From: Bacteroidales bacterium
Lineage (GTDB): Bacteria; Bacteroidota; Bacteroidia; Bacteroidales; Tenuifilaceae
DNA length: 64,000 nucleotides
Reading direction: 5' to 3'
Assembly: GCA_013141385.1 (NCBI GenBank)
Contig: JABFRB010000021.1
Span: 62,001 to 126,000, forward strand
A program made the position numbers and the translations under genes. This document shows, piece after piece, positions 46,605-55,722 of this stretch. How positions within the stretch are numbered: position 1 is the stretch's first letter; each line of letters opens with the position of its first letter. The notes under the pieces were generated by a model. It was not told the origin of the DNA. It worked only from the letters and a program-made list of their open reading frames with translations, and searched no databases.

Positions 46605-46806
46605 CGAACTTTTAAAAAGTTCGGAACTCTAGGGTATAACTCACCAAATCAACCCTTAAGTTCGTTAAATCAAATCTGCAATACGCCGAACGAACCATTA
46701 AGCTAGCCAAACGAACGCTGCAAATTGCCAAACCGATCCGGAAAGATTTCCGAACCCTTAAAAAGTTCGGAACTCTTGGATATAACTCACCAAACCAACC
46801 CTCAAC
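46571..46806. repeat. Two direct repeats of about 88 bp with internal palindromes
   Basis: 46571-46659 and 46719-46806 align along their length (CTGCAA ... GTTCGGAACTCT ... TATAACTCACCAAA ... AACCCT). The first carries a perfect palindrome (46598-46630: AGAGTTCCGAACTTTT and its complement). The second has decayed arms (TTTCCGAACC versus AGTTCGGAAC). Further 21-bp units lie between the two. Confidence 0.75.
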
Positions 46807-47158
46807 TTTATAGGAACGGGGAGCGTTTAGCAAGCAGTGCTATTCATACAATTAGTTCAAAGAACAACTTATACCAAAACAGGCAAAAACTAAGCGTATA
46901 CAAGTTATTATATAAAAAACCTAGTAACCCATATAACAAAACTTCGTACAAAACAAAACTATTATATATTGTTAATATAAATTATATCTTTGATAAACAA
47001 TTCCTGCGTGGCGAAATTGGTTAAAAGCAAGCCTTGCTGAGCTGGAGGAGAAACCAAAAGATATACAATATTTCTCATTTTGGATGTATAAATGAAATTT
47101 GGGTATATGCAAGGCTAAAACCACGGTGCAAATATTTAATTGATTAGAAAAGTATAAA

Positions 47159-49135
47159 ATGTACATATCAAAAATTACAATCAAAGGATTTAGAGCATTT
47201 GATTCCAAAGGTGTTTCGATAGACTTAAAAAATAAATTAAATGCATTTATCGGATTAAATAGTACAGGAAAAACTGCGGCTTTAGAAGCATTGACAAAGG
47301 TTTTTGGTATTACAAAAGCAGAAAGAGATATTTTACGTCAGGATTTTCATGTTGCTTATGAAGAGGATGTAGACTCAATTGATGAGCGTTTCCTAACTAT
47401 TGAAATAAAAATGAACTTTCATGATTCTGAAAAGGAATCAATTCCTCATTTTTTTACTCATATGCTTGTGGACGATGAAGGTGCTGAACCTTATATTCGA
47501 ATTAGACTTGAAAGCAAATGGTATAAAAGCGAATATTCTGATGAAGGAGATGTTGAAACAACAATCTTTTTTATTACAGTTCCTGAAGGCGAAAATGAAG
47601 ATGAGGATACTAAACGTATATTTCCAAAGCATTTGAAAGGATTAATTCAGGTTTTATATATCCCCGCCATTCGTAAACCAAGTGACCAGATTAGATATGT
47701 TTCAGGTTCAATATTGTATCGTGTATTACGACTTTTAAATTTTGACGATAAATTCAAAGGTAGCTTTAATGATAAAATCGAGGAAATAAATGATTTGTTT
47801 AAAGGACTTGATGAATTTAATGAAATTCAATCCTCATTAACATCATTTTGGGCTAAATTTCATAAAGACGAAAGGTATAAACAATCTAACTTAGGATTTG
47901 GGAATAGTGATTTAGATTCAATTCTAAAAAAGTTAGAAGTATCCTTTAGTCCTACTGAAACAAAAAGGTCTTTTCAAATAAATGATTTAGGAGAAGGTTA
48001 CAGGTCTCTTTTTTATTTAACTCTAGTTTGTGCGTTATTAGAAGTAGAAGAAAAAATAACAAATGAAGATGAGGACAAAGTAAAACCGTTATTAACTATC
48101 CTAGCAGTAGAAGAACCAGAAAATCACATTGCTCCACAATTACTTGGAAGGGTTGTTAGTATTTTATCAAGTATATCTAAACAAGTTAAAACACAAGTAT
48201 TCTTATCATCTCATACTCCCGCAATTATTAAACGGATTGACCCTGAATCCATTTTTCATTTCAGAATAGATAAACATTATAAATCAGAAGTTAATGCAAT
48301 TTTGCTACCTGATGAAGCGGATGAAGCATATAAGTTTGTAAAAGAAGCTGTAAAAAACTATCCCGAAATATATTTCGCCAAGCTTGCTGTAATTGGGGAG
48401 GGTGATAGTGAAGAGGTGCTTTTTAATCGATTAATGGAAACAAACAAGGTTGATTTTGACGATAATATTATAACATTTGTTCCACTTGGACATCGCTTTG
48501 TTAATCATATTTGGAGGTTATTAAAAATTTTGAATATACCATATGTAACACTCTTAGATTTAGACATTGAACGTAATGGTGGAGGATGGGGTCGAATAAA
48601 ATATATTCTTCAACAATTATTAGAAATTGGCTATAAAAAGGAGGTTATATTGAAAATTGAAGGTGGTGTACTATCAGATAAACGATTTTCTGAAATGCAC
48701 ACATGGGGTCATTCAGACAATAAACTAGATAGTGTATTGACATGGGTTAATTTTTTGGAAAGCTATAATGTTTACTATTCACAGCCATTAGATTTAGATT
48801 TTTTAATGCTAGAACATTATTCAGAAAAGTATAAAAAAGCAATACCTAAAGGCGGTGGTCCTCAAATTCCAGATAAAGTGAAAGAACAAGCAAAGTTTAA
48901 ATTAAAATTAGATGGAGCAATACAAGCTACTTTAAAATCGGAAGAAGCTAAAGCATTAACATATACTGAAGAGCAAAAAGAATTAATGATTTGGTATAAT
49001 TATCATTTTCTTGGAAGAGGAAAACCAACAACTCATATTTCTGCATTGTCTATTATGACAGATGAAGAACTAATTGAAAACATGCCTCCTGTTTTCGATA
49101 AAATGTTTGAAAAAATCAAAAAACTTATTTCATGA
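47159..49135 (+). CDS. gajA: OLD-family ATP-dependent nuclease (Gabija GajA-like)
   Basis: 658 aa. The N-terminal ABC/SMC-type ATPase has Walker A GLNSTGKT at 32-39, a signature-like region NDLGEGYRSLFYLTL near 278-292, Walker B LAVEEPENH near 316, and the H-loop FLSSHTP. The C-terminal TOPRIM domain has the acidic VIGEGDSEEVLF near 411 and LLDLDIERNGG near 465, which bind the metal ions for DNA cleavage. This is the class 2 OLD layout, encoded next to a UvrD-like helicase. In Gabija systems GajA is a nicking endonuclease held in check by nucleotides and activated by phage-driven nucleotide depletion. Its stop overlaps the next start (ATGA). The protein is somewhat longer than the best known GajA. 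Confidence 0.85.
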   Translation: MYISKITIKGFRAFDSKGVSIDLKNKLNAFIGLNSTGKTAALEALTKVFGITKAERDILRQDFHVAYEEDVDSIDERFLTIEIKMNFHDSEKESIPHFFTHMLVDDEGAEPYIRIRLESKWYKSEYSDEGDVETTIFFITVPEGENEDEDTKRIFPKHLKGLIQVLYIPAIRKPSDQIRYVSGSILYRVLRLLNFDDKFKGSFNDKIEEINDLFKGLDEFNEIQSSLTSFWAKFHKDERYKQSNLGFGNSDLDSILKKLEVSFSPTETKRSFQINDLGEGYRSLFYLTLVCALLEVEEKITNEDEDKVKPLLTILAVEEPENHIAPQLLGRVVSILSSISKQVKTQVFLSSHTPAIIKRIDPESIFHFRIDKHYKSEVNAILLPDEADEAYKFVKEAVKNYPEIYFAKLAVIGEGDSEEVLFNRLMETNKVDFDDNIITFVPLGHRFVNHIWRLLKILNIPYVTLLDLDIERNGGGWGRIKYILQQLLEIGYKKEVILKIEGGVLSDKRFSEMHTWGHSDNKLDSVLTWVNFLESYNVYYSQPLDLDFLMLEHYSEKYKKAIPKGGGPQIPDKVKEQAKFKLKLDGAIQATLKSEEAKALTYTEEQKELMIWYNYHFLGRGKPTTHISALSIMTDEELIENMPPVFDKMFEKIKKLIS

Positions 49136-50970
49136 GGTATAAGAAAATAGAAGAATGGGTGCCTTCTGATAATTTGATTTTAGAAGATAATGCATTAATT
49201 ACGGCTAAATCAGATTATAATACACTAGTTGTTGCAGGTCCAGGTGCAGGCAAAACTGAACTATTGGCACAACGAGCAAGTTTTTTACTGGAAACAAATG
49301 AGTGTATTTATCCCAAACGAATATTAGCAATAAGTTTTAAACGTGATGCAGCTTATAATTTAAAAAATAGAGTAGAAAAAAGGTGCGTAGAAAAGCTTTC
49401 TAAACGGTTTGATTCATTAACATTTGATGCATTTTCAAAATTAATTCTTGACCAGTTTTATCGCGGGTTACCAGTTGGTTATAAAGTACATTATCCTTAC
49501 GATGTTATCCTTAATGAGAATGAAATACTTGAGATATATAAAGCAATAGACATCAATTTTCATAGTACTCATATTAAAAATGAACTCTTAGACTTTCATT
49601 ACGAGATATTGCCAATTGAAAACTCTAGCGAAGCTAATAAAATTAGATTAAAAGCTTGGAAGCAACTTCTTGAAAAGAAAAGTTCTATCCTTAGTTTTAA
49701 AATGATAATGAGATTATCTCAACTAATCATTAATTCAAACTCGAAATTAAAGACTTATCTTCAAGAAACATACAGCCATATTTTTTTAGACGAATTTCAA
49801 GACACAACATTTCTACAATTTGAATTTTTAAACTCATGTTTTAAAGGTAGTCAAACTGTGTTTACTGCAGTTGGTGATGATAAGCAAAGAATAATGCTAT
49901 GGGCAGGGGCTAAGCCAGATATTTTTGAAGCTTACAATAAAGAATACAATGCCAAAAATTTATTCTTAGAAATGAACTTTAGGTCAGCTCCTAGATTAGT
50001 AGAGTTGCAAAACCATCTCATATCAAAACTATTGAACAAGACAGACTTGGTAAAAGCTTCTACCAAATGGGATAAAAATAAGGGTGCAGCTTATGTATGG
50101 ATATATGAAAGCCAGCAAAAAGAAACAGAGCATCTATTCAAAGTCGTCAAAAGTTGGATTGAAAATGATGCCTTAAAACCAAGAGACATATGTGTTCTTG
50201 TCAAACAACAACTAGGGGTTTATGCTGGAGAAATTATAGAATATTTTAACCACAATGGCATAAAAGCGAGAGATGAAAATCAGTTACAAGATCTATTGTC
50301 AGATGACTTAATTGTATTTATTTTAAATACTTTATCTCTTTTATCTGATTTAAAAAGTCTAAATGAAAAAACGCAAGCTTTAAATTTTCTTATTAATACC
50401 TCCTCTGTATATGAGGATATTGAGATAGTTAAACTAGAAAATAAATTTAACAAGTTTACACAACAACTTAGTAAAAAGAATTTAGAGCCAAAAGAGCTTG
50501 TAAGTGAAATAATTGATTTCGTTACAATTGATAGAATTAAGGCTAATTTTCCAAATTATAGAAATCCCAAGTTTTTAAAGGATATGTTAAATCAACTGAC
50601 GGAATCATTGGAAAAATATAAAGAAGAAAGTGAAAATATTTATGAAGCTGTTCAAAAATTATTAGGAAAAGACTCTGTTCCTATCATGACGATTCATAAA
50701 AGCAAAGGGTTAGAGTATAATTCTATCATTTTTGTTGGTTTGGAAGATGGTGCGTTTTGGAGTTTTGAACAACAACCGGATGAAGACAAATGTGCCTTTT
50801 TTGTTGCACTTTCAAGAGCAAAAGAAAGAGTTGTCTTCACATTTAGCAAAACTAGAGCTGACAAATACGGTCGAGTAAAGAATCAAGGAATTGACAAAAT
50901 TAAAGTGATTTTTGAGGAATTAAAGAATTCGAAAATAGTTGAATTTAAGCAAATTAAAGATGAGGTATAA
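49132..50970 (+). CDS. gajB: UvrD/Rep-family DNA helicase (Gabija GajB-like)
   Basis: 612 aa. Superfamily 1A motifs: I VVAGPGAGKTELLAQRASFLL (about 34-54), II FLDEFQDTTFLQFEF (about 219), III VGDDKQRIMLWAGA, IV FLEMNFRSAPRL, V MTIHKSKGLEYNSIIFVGLED (about 519) and VI FFVALSRAKERVVFTFSKTR (about 557). The short length and missing 2B-type insert fit GajB. It starts inside the gajA stop (4-bp overlap), so the two are made together. The GajA-GajB complex cleaves or degrades phage DNA. The ORF ends before a short non-coding stretch leading to the HEPN gene. Confidence 0.85.
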   Translation: MRYKKIEEWVPSDNLILEDNALITAKSDYNTLVVAGPGAGKTELLAQRASFLLETNECIYPKRILAISFKRDAAYNLKNRVEKRCVEKLSKRFDSLTFDAFSKLILDQFYRGLPVGYKVHYPYDVILNENEILEIYKAIDINFHSTHIKNELLDFHYEILPIENSSEANKIRLKAWKQLLEKKSSILSFKMIMRLSQLIINSNSKLKTYLQETYSHIFLDEFQDTTFLQFEFLNSCFKGSQTVFTAVGDDKQRIMLWAGAKPDIFEAYNKEYNAKNLFLEMNFRSAPRLVELQNHLISKLLNKTDLVKASTKWDKNKGAAYVWIYESQQKETEHLFKVVKSWIENDALKPRDICVLVKQQLGVYAGEIIEYFNHNGIKARDENQLQDLLSDDLIVFILNTLSLLSDLKSLNEKTQALNFLINTSSVYEDIEIVKLENKFNKFTQQLSKKNLEPKELVSEIIDFVTIDRIKANFPNYRNPKFLKDMLNQLTESLEKYKEESENIYEAVQKLLGKDSVPIMTIHKSKGLEYNSIIFVGLEDGAFWSFEQQPDEDKCAFFVALSRAKERVVFTFSKTRADKYGRVKNQGIDKIKVIFEELKNSKIVEFKQIKDEV

Positions 50971-51220
50971 AGTCCCCGTTAGCCCAAAACTTTAATTAAA
51001 TAGTAGTAGTCACTCGGTTTGGAGTAGGTTAGCGAAGCGTACCTGCGTCAACTTATTCTTGCAGGCTTTGCCTGCATATTACTCACTGTTTAGGGAGTTC
51101 GGAATTCTAAACCACTTTGCGAGTTCGCTAAAAGTAAACCCCTATTAAATTAGGGCACATTAAAACGCTCGGAATCTTTATCTCATCAAAATACTGTATA
51201 TTTGGTTAAAATTCTGTTTA
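50971..51220 (+). other. Spacer between the Gabija-like and HEPN/MNT genes
   Basis: 250 bases without an ORF. It holds the hairpin GCAGGC-TTT-GCCTGC (51061-51075) and a second GAGTTCGGAATTC-like sequence (51099-51111) that recalls the palindrome half-site at 46618-46630. The repeat therefore lies on both sides of the Gabija-like pair. Confidence 0.5.
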
Positions 51221-51628
51221 ATGACTGTCGAAAATACTAATATTGACATAGAAAAAATTGTTAATCATTGGATTGATACCTCAGAGGAGGATTTTCAAAC
51301 GATGCTGAGCTTATATGATTCAAAATCTTATGGGTGGGCTCTGTTTCTTGGACATATTTCAGTGGAAAAGTTACTAAAAGCTGTTTATGTAAGTAAACTT
51401 AAAAAGCATGCTCCATTTCTACATAATTTATACAGATTAGCAGAGTTAAGCGGTATAAGCATGACCGATGAACAATCCGATTGGCTAGACAAAGTAACAT
51501 CATTCAACCTAAATGCTAGATACGATGATTATAAAAGAGAATTTTATTCATTATGCACAGCAGAATTCACAAGAGAATGGATTGATAAAATAAAAATTCT
51601 AAGATCATGGATAAAACAGATGCTCTAA
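51221..51628 (+). CDS. HEPN domain protein of a HEPN/MNT pair
   Basis: 135 aa, all helical. EEDFQTMLSLYDSKSYGWALFLGHISVEKLLKAVYVSKLKKHAPFLHNLYRLAELSGI (about 17-75) is the PF05168 pattern. The C-terminal helix has FNLNARYDDYKREFYSLCTAEFTREWIDKI. The RX4-6H ribonuclease motif of HepT-type toxins is not found in this stretch. It overlaps the nucleotidyltransferase gene by 22 bp. The pair is a candidate toxin-antitoxin unit, in which the nucleotidyltransferase would modify and silence the HEPN protein; the missing motif leaves activity uncertain. Confidence 0.85.
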   Translation: MTVENTNIDIEKIVNHWIDTSEEDFQTMLSLYDSKSYGWALFLGHISVEKLLKAVYVSKLKKHAPFLHNLYRLAELSGISMTDEQSDWLDKVTSFNLNARYDDYKREFYSLCTAEFTREWIDKIKILRSWIKQML

Positions 51629-51924
51629 ACGTTGCCAAAATATATGCCAGAGCAATCAATCAAAATTACAGCAATATAAAAGTCTTTCTTTTTGGATCCT
51701 ATGCAAAAGGTAATTACACCGATGATAGCGATATTGACATTGCCGTGGTATTCAACGATTATAATAACCTTATGGATATACAATTAGAATTAATGAGATT
51801 AAGACGAAAGATTGATAGTAGAATAGAACCACATCCATTTAGGGCAAAAGATTTTGAATTGTCGAATCCACTTGTCAATGAAATATTACGATACGGGCAA
51901 GAAATAATAATTAACGCCGCCTAA
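51607..51924 (+). CDS. Minimal nucleotidyltransferase (MNT, MntA-like)
   Basis: 105 aa. The motif FLFGSYAKGNYTDDSDIDIAVVF holds GSx10-12DxD at about residues 27-45 (catalytic aspartates in DSDID), as in polymerase-beta-type nucleotidyltransferases. Members transfer AMP to a Tyr or other residue of the partner HEPN protein. It lies 22 bp inside the HEPN gene end, so translation is coupled. A third acidic residue could be in the RIEPHPFRAKDF stretch. Length and motif spacing are those of the family. Confidence 0.88.
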   Translation: MDKTDALNVAKIYARAINQNYSNIKVFLFGSYAKGNYTDDSDIDIAVVFNDYNNLMDIQLELMRLRRKIDSRIEPHPFRAKDFELSNPLVNEILRYGQEIIINAA

Positions 51925-52550
51925 TAATAGGTTTTCGCTCGGCATTCTAAGACATAAGCAAATAAAATAGAATAACTATTCTTGCATTACCAAACAACCA
52001 CCACCAACCAAAGCTAAACCAAAAATTACCTAGGCGTAATCTCCGCTAACTGCGTCAACTACCAAAACGCTAAATCCTATTGCTATACACCACAATCGCA
52101 AAATGCGTTAATATGAAACACCCCTGTATCTCAGCTATCGCATTTTGCGATAGTTTTATCATCCACCCTAAGTTCACCATTATACCAACGTTCCCCTCCT
52201 CTTTCTTGGTGTAACAACGCCTTAATTCATTACACAAAATAGCACAAAACAGCACACAGAGTTTTTTATGCAACCCTAGTTCAATTGATGAAAAATCAAA
52301 AATTCCAACAGGTCGCAAAACTATTTTTTAATATTTTATCAAAATTTGATACCGTATTTTGTTGTTTTTTGCTTTTTATCATATCTTTCTACTATTCAAA
52401 AGTTAATCTAAATTGATTATGAAACACCCATGTAATTGAGATCACATAAATACCGATGAACAAAATATGGGTGTTCCATCCGCTCAAGAATAGGTGTTAA
52501 AATCAATATCGTAAATTATTAAATATTAATAAACTAAATATTTAGTACGG
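51925..52550 (+). other. Intergenic region with inverted and direct repeats before fibre 6
   Basis: About 630 bases with no credible ORF. It contains the inverted repeat ATCGCAAAATGCG/CGCATTTTGCGAT (52094-52106 and 52139-52151). A direct repeat ATGAAACACCCMTGTA occurs at 52113-52128 and 52420-52435, and a partial inverse copy TGGGTGTTCC at 52468-52477. These may be operators for fibre 6. Confidence 0.55.
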
Positions 52551-55500
52551 ATGAAAACAAGATCTTTTACATTCACATTGATGCTAATTATATTAGCACT
52601 CTGTGCAAACCTCGTGTACTCACAAGCCCCACAAGGTATCTCCTATCAAACAGTAATTCGCGATGGCAGCGGACAACCTTTAGCAAACCGTAATATCGGA
52701 ATAAAAATTACCTTAGAAAATGCTTCGGAAGTTGCCTACTATGCCGAAACACATTCTAAAACATCCACAGGAGAAGGAGTTGTTACTTTAACAATCGGAG
52801 GGGGAACAAAAGAGGGCGTTAATACCTTTTCTAGCATTCCGTGGCAGAATGGGGATGTTTATGTCAAATTAGAAATTGATCCTAATGGTGGTAGCACTTA
52901 CACCCCTATGGGACCTCATACGAAACTGCAATCAGTTCCATATGCGCTTTATGCTGCAAGCGGGCAACAAGGCCCTGCGGGGACCAATGGTATTTCGATT
53001 GAATGGCTAGGTTCCTTTAGTTCTGCGCCTGTATCACCCACATTAAACCAGGCTTACTACAACTCCACCGATAAAAAATCATACATATATAGTAGCACTG
53101 GCTGGACGGTTCTTGCACTGGATGGAACGGAAGGAATTCAAGGTCCTGAAGGGCCTCTTGTTTCGGGAACAACTGGACAAACTCTATATAATAATGGAAC
53201 AACATGGACTGCAACATCATCATTAATCAACGATGGGGTGAATGTTGGAATTGGCACAACCCCAACCCAAAACCTTGATGTAAACGGGAACATGCGCTTA
53301 CGGAGTACACTGTACGACTATAATAATACTTCGGGAACGCTGAATCAACTACTCACCAGAGGCACATCCGGTGTTCTATGGCAAACCCCTTCTGCTATAA
53401 GTATACCTAACGGAACAGGTACTAGCGGACAACTTGCATTATGGTCTGGAACAAATAGTTTGCAAGGAACTTCAAATCTTTCATGGGGAACAAGCTTACA
53501 AGTTTCAAGTTTGACCAGCGCAGGCTCTGACGATCCAATTTTTGAGGTGAGAAATAAGGATGGCAAAGTAGTGTTCGGTGTTTACCAAGGAGGCGTTAGG
53601 GTATATGTTGAAGATGCAGTGGTTAAAGGAGCAAAGGGTGGATTTGCTGTTGGTGGTCTTTCAAACCAAGCGAAGGCACTACCTGTAGAATATTTTCGCA
53701 TAACCCCCGATAGTGCTCGTATCTGGGTTAAAAACACCCCAACGGTTAAAGGGGCAAAAGGAGGATTTGCTGTCGGTGGTCTATCAAATCAAGCTAAGGC
53801 AGGAACTCTAAATGAACTAATGTATATTGGTTCCGATAGTGCGCGTATTTATATCGATGATACACCATCAAAAGGAGCCAAAGGGGGTTTTGCTGTAGGT
53901 GGTCTTTCGAATCAAGCAAAAGGCGGTAGCGCTAACTACTTTAATGTTTCAACAAATTCAACCGGAAATATTTACCCAAGTCAGAAACGAGTAATGTGGT
54001 ATCCTCTTAAAAATGCTTTCTTGGCTGGTCAGGTTATTATCGAAACACCTGATAGCGTTGGTGTAAATTCCTTTGCGACAGGATTCGAATCAAAGGCAAA
54101 AGGGAATTACAGCCAAGCATTGGGATATAATGCTATTGCTCGTGGACAATATTCTACGGCAATTGGGTATCAAGCTTTAGCACATAAAAATAACTCATTT
54201 GCCTTTGGTTATCAGGCCAAAGCAACATCTGATGATTCGTATGCCTTTGGTTCTGGGGCTCAAGCATCTGGAAATAAAAGTTTTGCCTTCGGTTCCGTTG
54301 GTATAGACTCAACCGGAACTGTAACCGGCAATACCAAAGCAACCGGAGATTATGCATATGCGTTTGGTTTAGGCTCTATAGCATCAGGAAAAGCATCGCT
54401 TGCTTTTGGAGCAAATAATATTGCTAGCGGTTCATTCGCCACTGCAATTGGATACAAAACAAATTCAGGGAACTGGTACTCAACAGCAATGGGCGGATAT
54501 ACAACTGCGAGCGGCTTTTACACTGTAGCAATGGGGTATAAGTCCACAGCATCAGGTATTGCTTCGTGTGCATTTGGTAACCAGTCAACTGCAAGCGGTG
54601 TATACTCGTTTGCATGTGGAGATGGTGCTAAGGCAATTGGCGCACGATCAGTAGCACTTGGTGCCTTTTCTAATGCTCAAGGAGCTTACTCTTTCGCAGT
54701 AGGTTATTCATCAATAACAGGTCCATCGGCAACCGCTGCTACCGCATTAGGTCGCGAGACAAATGCAAGCGCAACATACTCAACAGCAATTGGGTATCAA
54801 TCTGCTTCGAGCGGAATATACAGCTTGGCTGGAGGCAATGTATCAACAGCAAGTGGAATATCATCCATAGCACTCGGTGATCATGCCAGCGCATCTGCAA
54901 ACTATTCAATCGCCCTTGGAAGAAATGTTACCGCTTCAACACAATATGCTATTGCAATAGGAAATACAACAACTGCAAGTGGTGATAATTCTACGGCTTT
55001 TGGAAATCAAACAACAGCCGTTGGAAAATATTCTTTAGCCGTTGGTTATGGTTGCACAGCAAACGCCTATTCCTCTACAGCAGTAGGCTCTTATAATGTA
55101 ATAGAAGGTACGCCAGGTTCTTGGGTTGCTACAGATCCAATATTTGCGGTTGGTAATGGAACATCCTCATCGAGTCTAAGCAATGCGGTTACTGTTTATA
55201 AAAATGGTACGATGAAACTGAAAAGCAATTTCTACCCTGATGCTGATAATGCGGCCACTTTAGGTACATCTTCTAATAGATGGAATATTCTTTATTCTGT
55301 GAATGGAACTGTAGCTACCTCTGATTTAAGATTAAAAGACAATATTATAGAGATATCGTATGGTTTAGCAGAACTTCTAAAACTTAAACCCGTTAGTTTT
55401 CTCTGGAAAAAAAGTCCTCAGGAAGGGAGAAAACTTGGATTTATAGCACAAGATGTTAAGCCAATTATTGGTGAAGTGGTTAATGAAGGGGATGATCCAG

Positions 55501-55667
55501 ATAAAACATTAGGTATAAACTACAGTAGTATTATCCCCGTTATTGTTAAAGGGATGCAGGAACAGCAACAGATTATTGATAGTCAAAAACAACAGATTAA
55601 TGAGTTGATGGAAGCCAATAAAAGATTATTAGAAAGGGTTGAGAAACTTGAAACTTTGAATAAATAG
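52551..55667 (+). CDS. Secreted fibre protein with YadA-head repeats and S74 domain (fibre 6)
   Basis: 1038 aa; signal peptide about 1-25 (MKTRSFTFTLMLIILALCAN and on). Shared N-terminal domain, then the GISIEWLGSFSSAPVSPTLN module (about 149), a connecting module that is nearly identical to one in fibre 7 (GPLVSGTTGQTLYNNG and NDGVNVGIGTTPTQNLDVNG), and DDPIFEVRN at 326. Three KGAKGGFAVGGLSNQAK modules lie at about 358, 399 and 439. The shaft (about 505-855) has YadA-head repeats such as AIGYQALAHKNNSFAFGYQA. The S74 domain starts at SDLRLKDNI (about 923) with DPDKTLGINYSSIIP, closest to fibre 2. The coiled coil ends the protein. Confidence 0.86.
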   Translation: MKTRSFTFTLMLIILALCANLVYSQAPQGISYQTVIRDGSGQPLANRNIGIKITLENASEVAYYAETHSKTSTGEGVVTLTIGGGTKEGVNTFSSIPWQNGDVYVKLEIDPNGGSTYTPMGPHTKLQSVPYALYAASGQQGPAGTNGISIEWLGSFSSAPVSPTLNQAYYNSTDKKSYIYSSTGWTVLALDGTEGIQGPEGPLVSGTTGQTLYNNGTTWTATSSLINDGVNVGIGTTPTQNLDVNGNMRLRSTLYDYNNTSGTLNQLLTRGTSGVLWQTPSAISIPNGTGTSGQLALWSGTNSLQGTSNLSWGTSLQVSSLTSAGSDDPIFEVRNKDGKVVFGVYQGGVRVYVEDAVVKGAKGGFAVGGLSNQAKALPVEYFRITPDSARIWVKNTPTVKGAKGGFAVGGLSNQAKAGTLNELMYIGSDSARIYIDDTPSKGAKGGFAVGGLSNQAKGGSANYFNVSTNSTGNIYPSQKRVMWYPLKNAFLAGQVIIETPDSVGVNSFATGFESKAKGNYSQALGYNAIARGQYSTAIGYQALAHKNNSFAFGYQAKATSDDSYAFGSGAQASGNKSFAFGSVGIDSTGTVTGNTKATGDYAYAFGLGSIASGKASLAFGANNIASGSFATAIGYKTNSGNWYSTAMGGYTTASGFYTVAMGYKSTASGIASCAFGNQSTASGVYSFACGDGAKAIGARSVALGAFSNAQGAYSFAVGYSSITGPSATAATALGRETNASATYSTAIGYQSASSGIYSLAGGNVSTASGISSIALGDHASASANYSIALGRNVTASTQYAIAIGNTTTASGDNSTAFGNQTTAVGKYSLAVGYGCTANAYSSTAVGSYNVIEGTPGSWVATDPIFAVGNGTSSSSLSNAVTVYKNGTMKLKSNFYPDADNAATLGTSSNRWNILYSVNGTVATSDLRLKDNIIEISYGLAELLKLKPVSFLWKKSPQEGRKLGFIAQDVKPIIGEVVNEGDDPDKTLGINYSSIIPVIVKGMQEQQQIIDSQKQQINELMEANKRLLERVEKLETLNK

Positions 55668-55675
55668 TAGACAAT

Positions 55676-55713
55676 AAAAAACGGGCAGGTTCTAATCAAC
55701 CTGCCCGTTTTTT
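55676..55713. terminator. Bidirectional terminator between fibre 6 and the vWA gene
   Basis: The arms AAAACGGGCAGGTT (55678-55691) and AACCTGCCCGTTTT (55698-55711) enclose a 6-base loop, with A and T runs at the two ends. It serves both convergent genes. Confidence 0.93.
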
Positions 55714-55722
55714 ATGCTTTAC

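Larger units (their letters stand above)
46241..47158 (+). other. Non-coding region with tandem repeats before the defence genes
   Basis: About 920 bases. It holds a terminator (46257-46297), a block of 21-bp tandem repeats (46311-46604 and 46648-46740) and two palindromes (46598-46630, 46746-46775). The rest is AT-rich leader with the -7-like element TATCTTTG at 46985-46992. ORFs that cross the repeats are open in several frames only because 21 is a multiple of three. Confidence 0.7.

Noticed and set aside
46334-46615. ORF of 93 aa made of heptads like LQYVKSI
   Set aside because: It follows from the 21-base repeat, which is open in several frames on both strands. There is no convincing start, RBS or signal, so I annotate it as a repeat rather than a gene.
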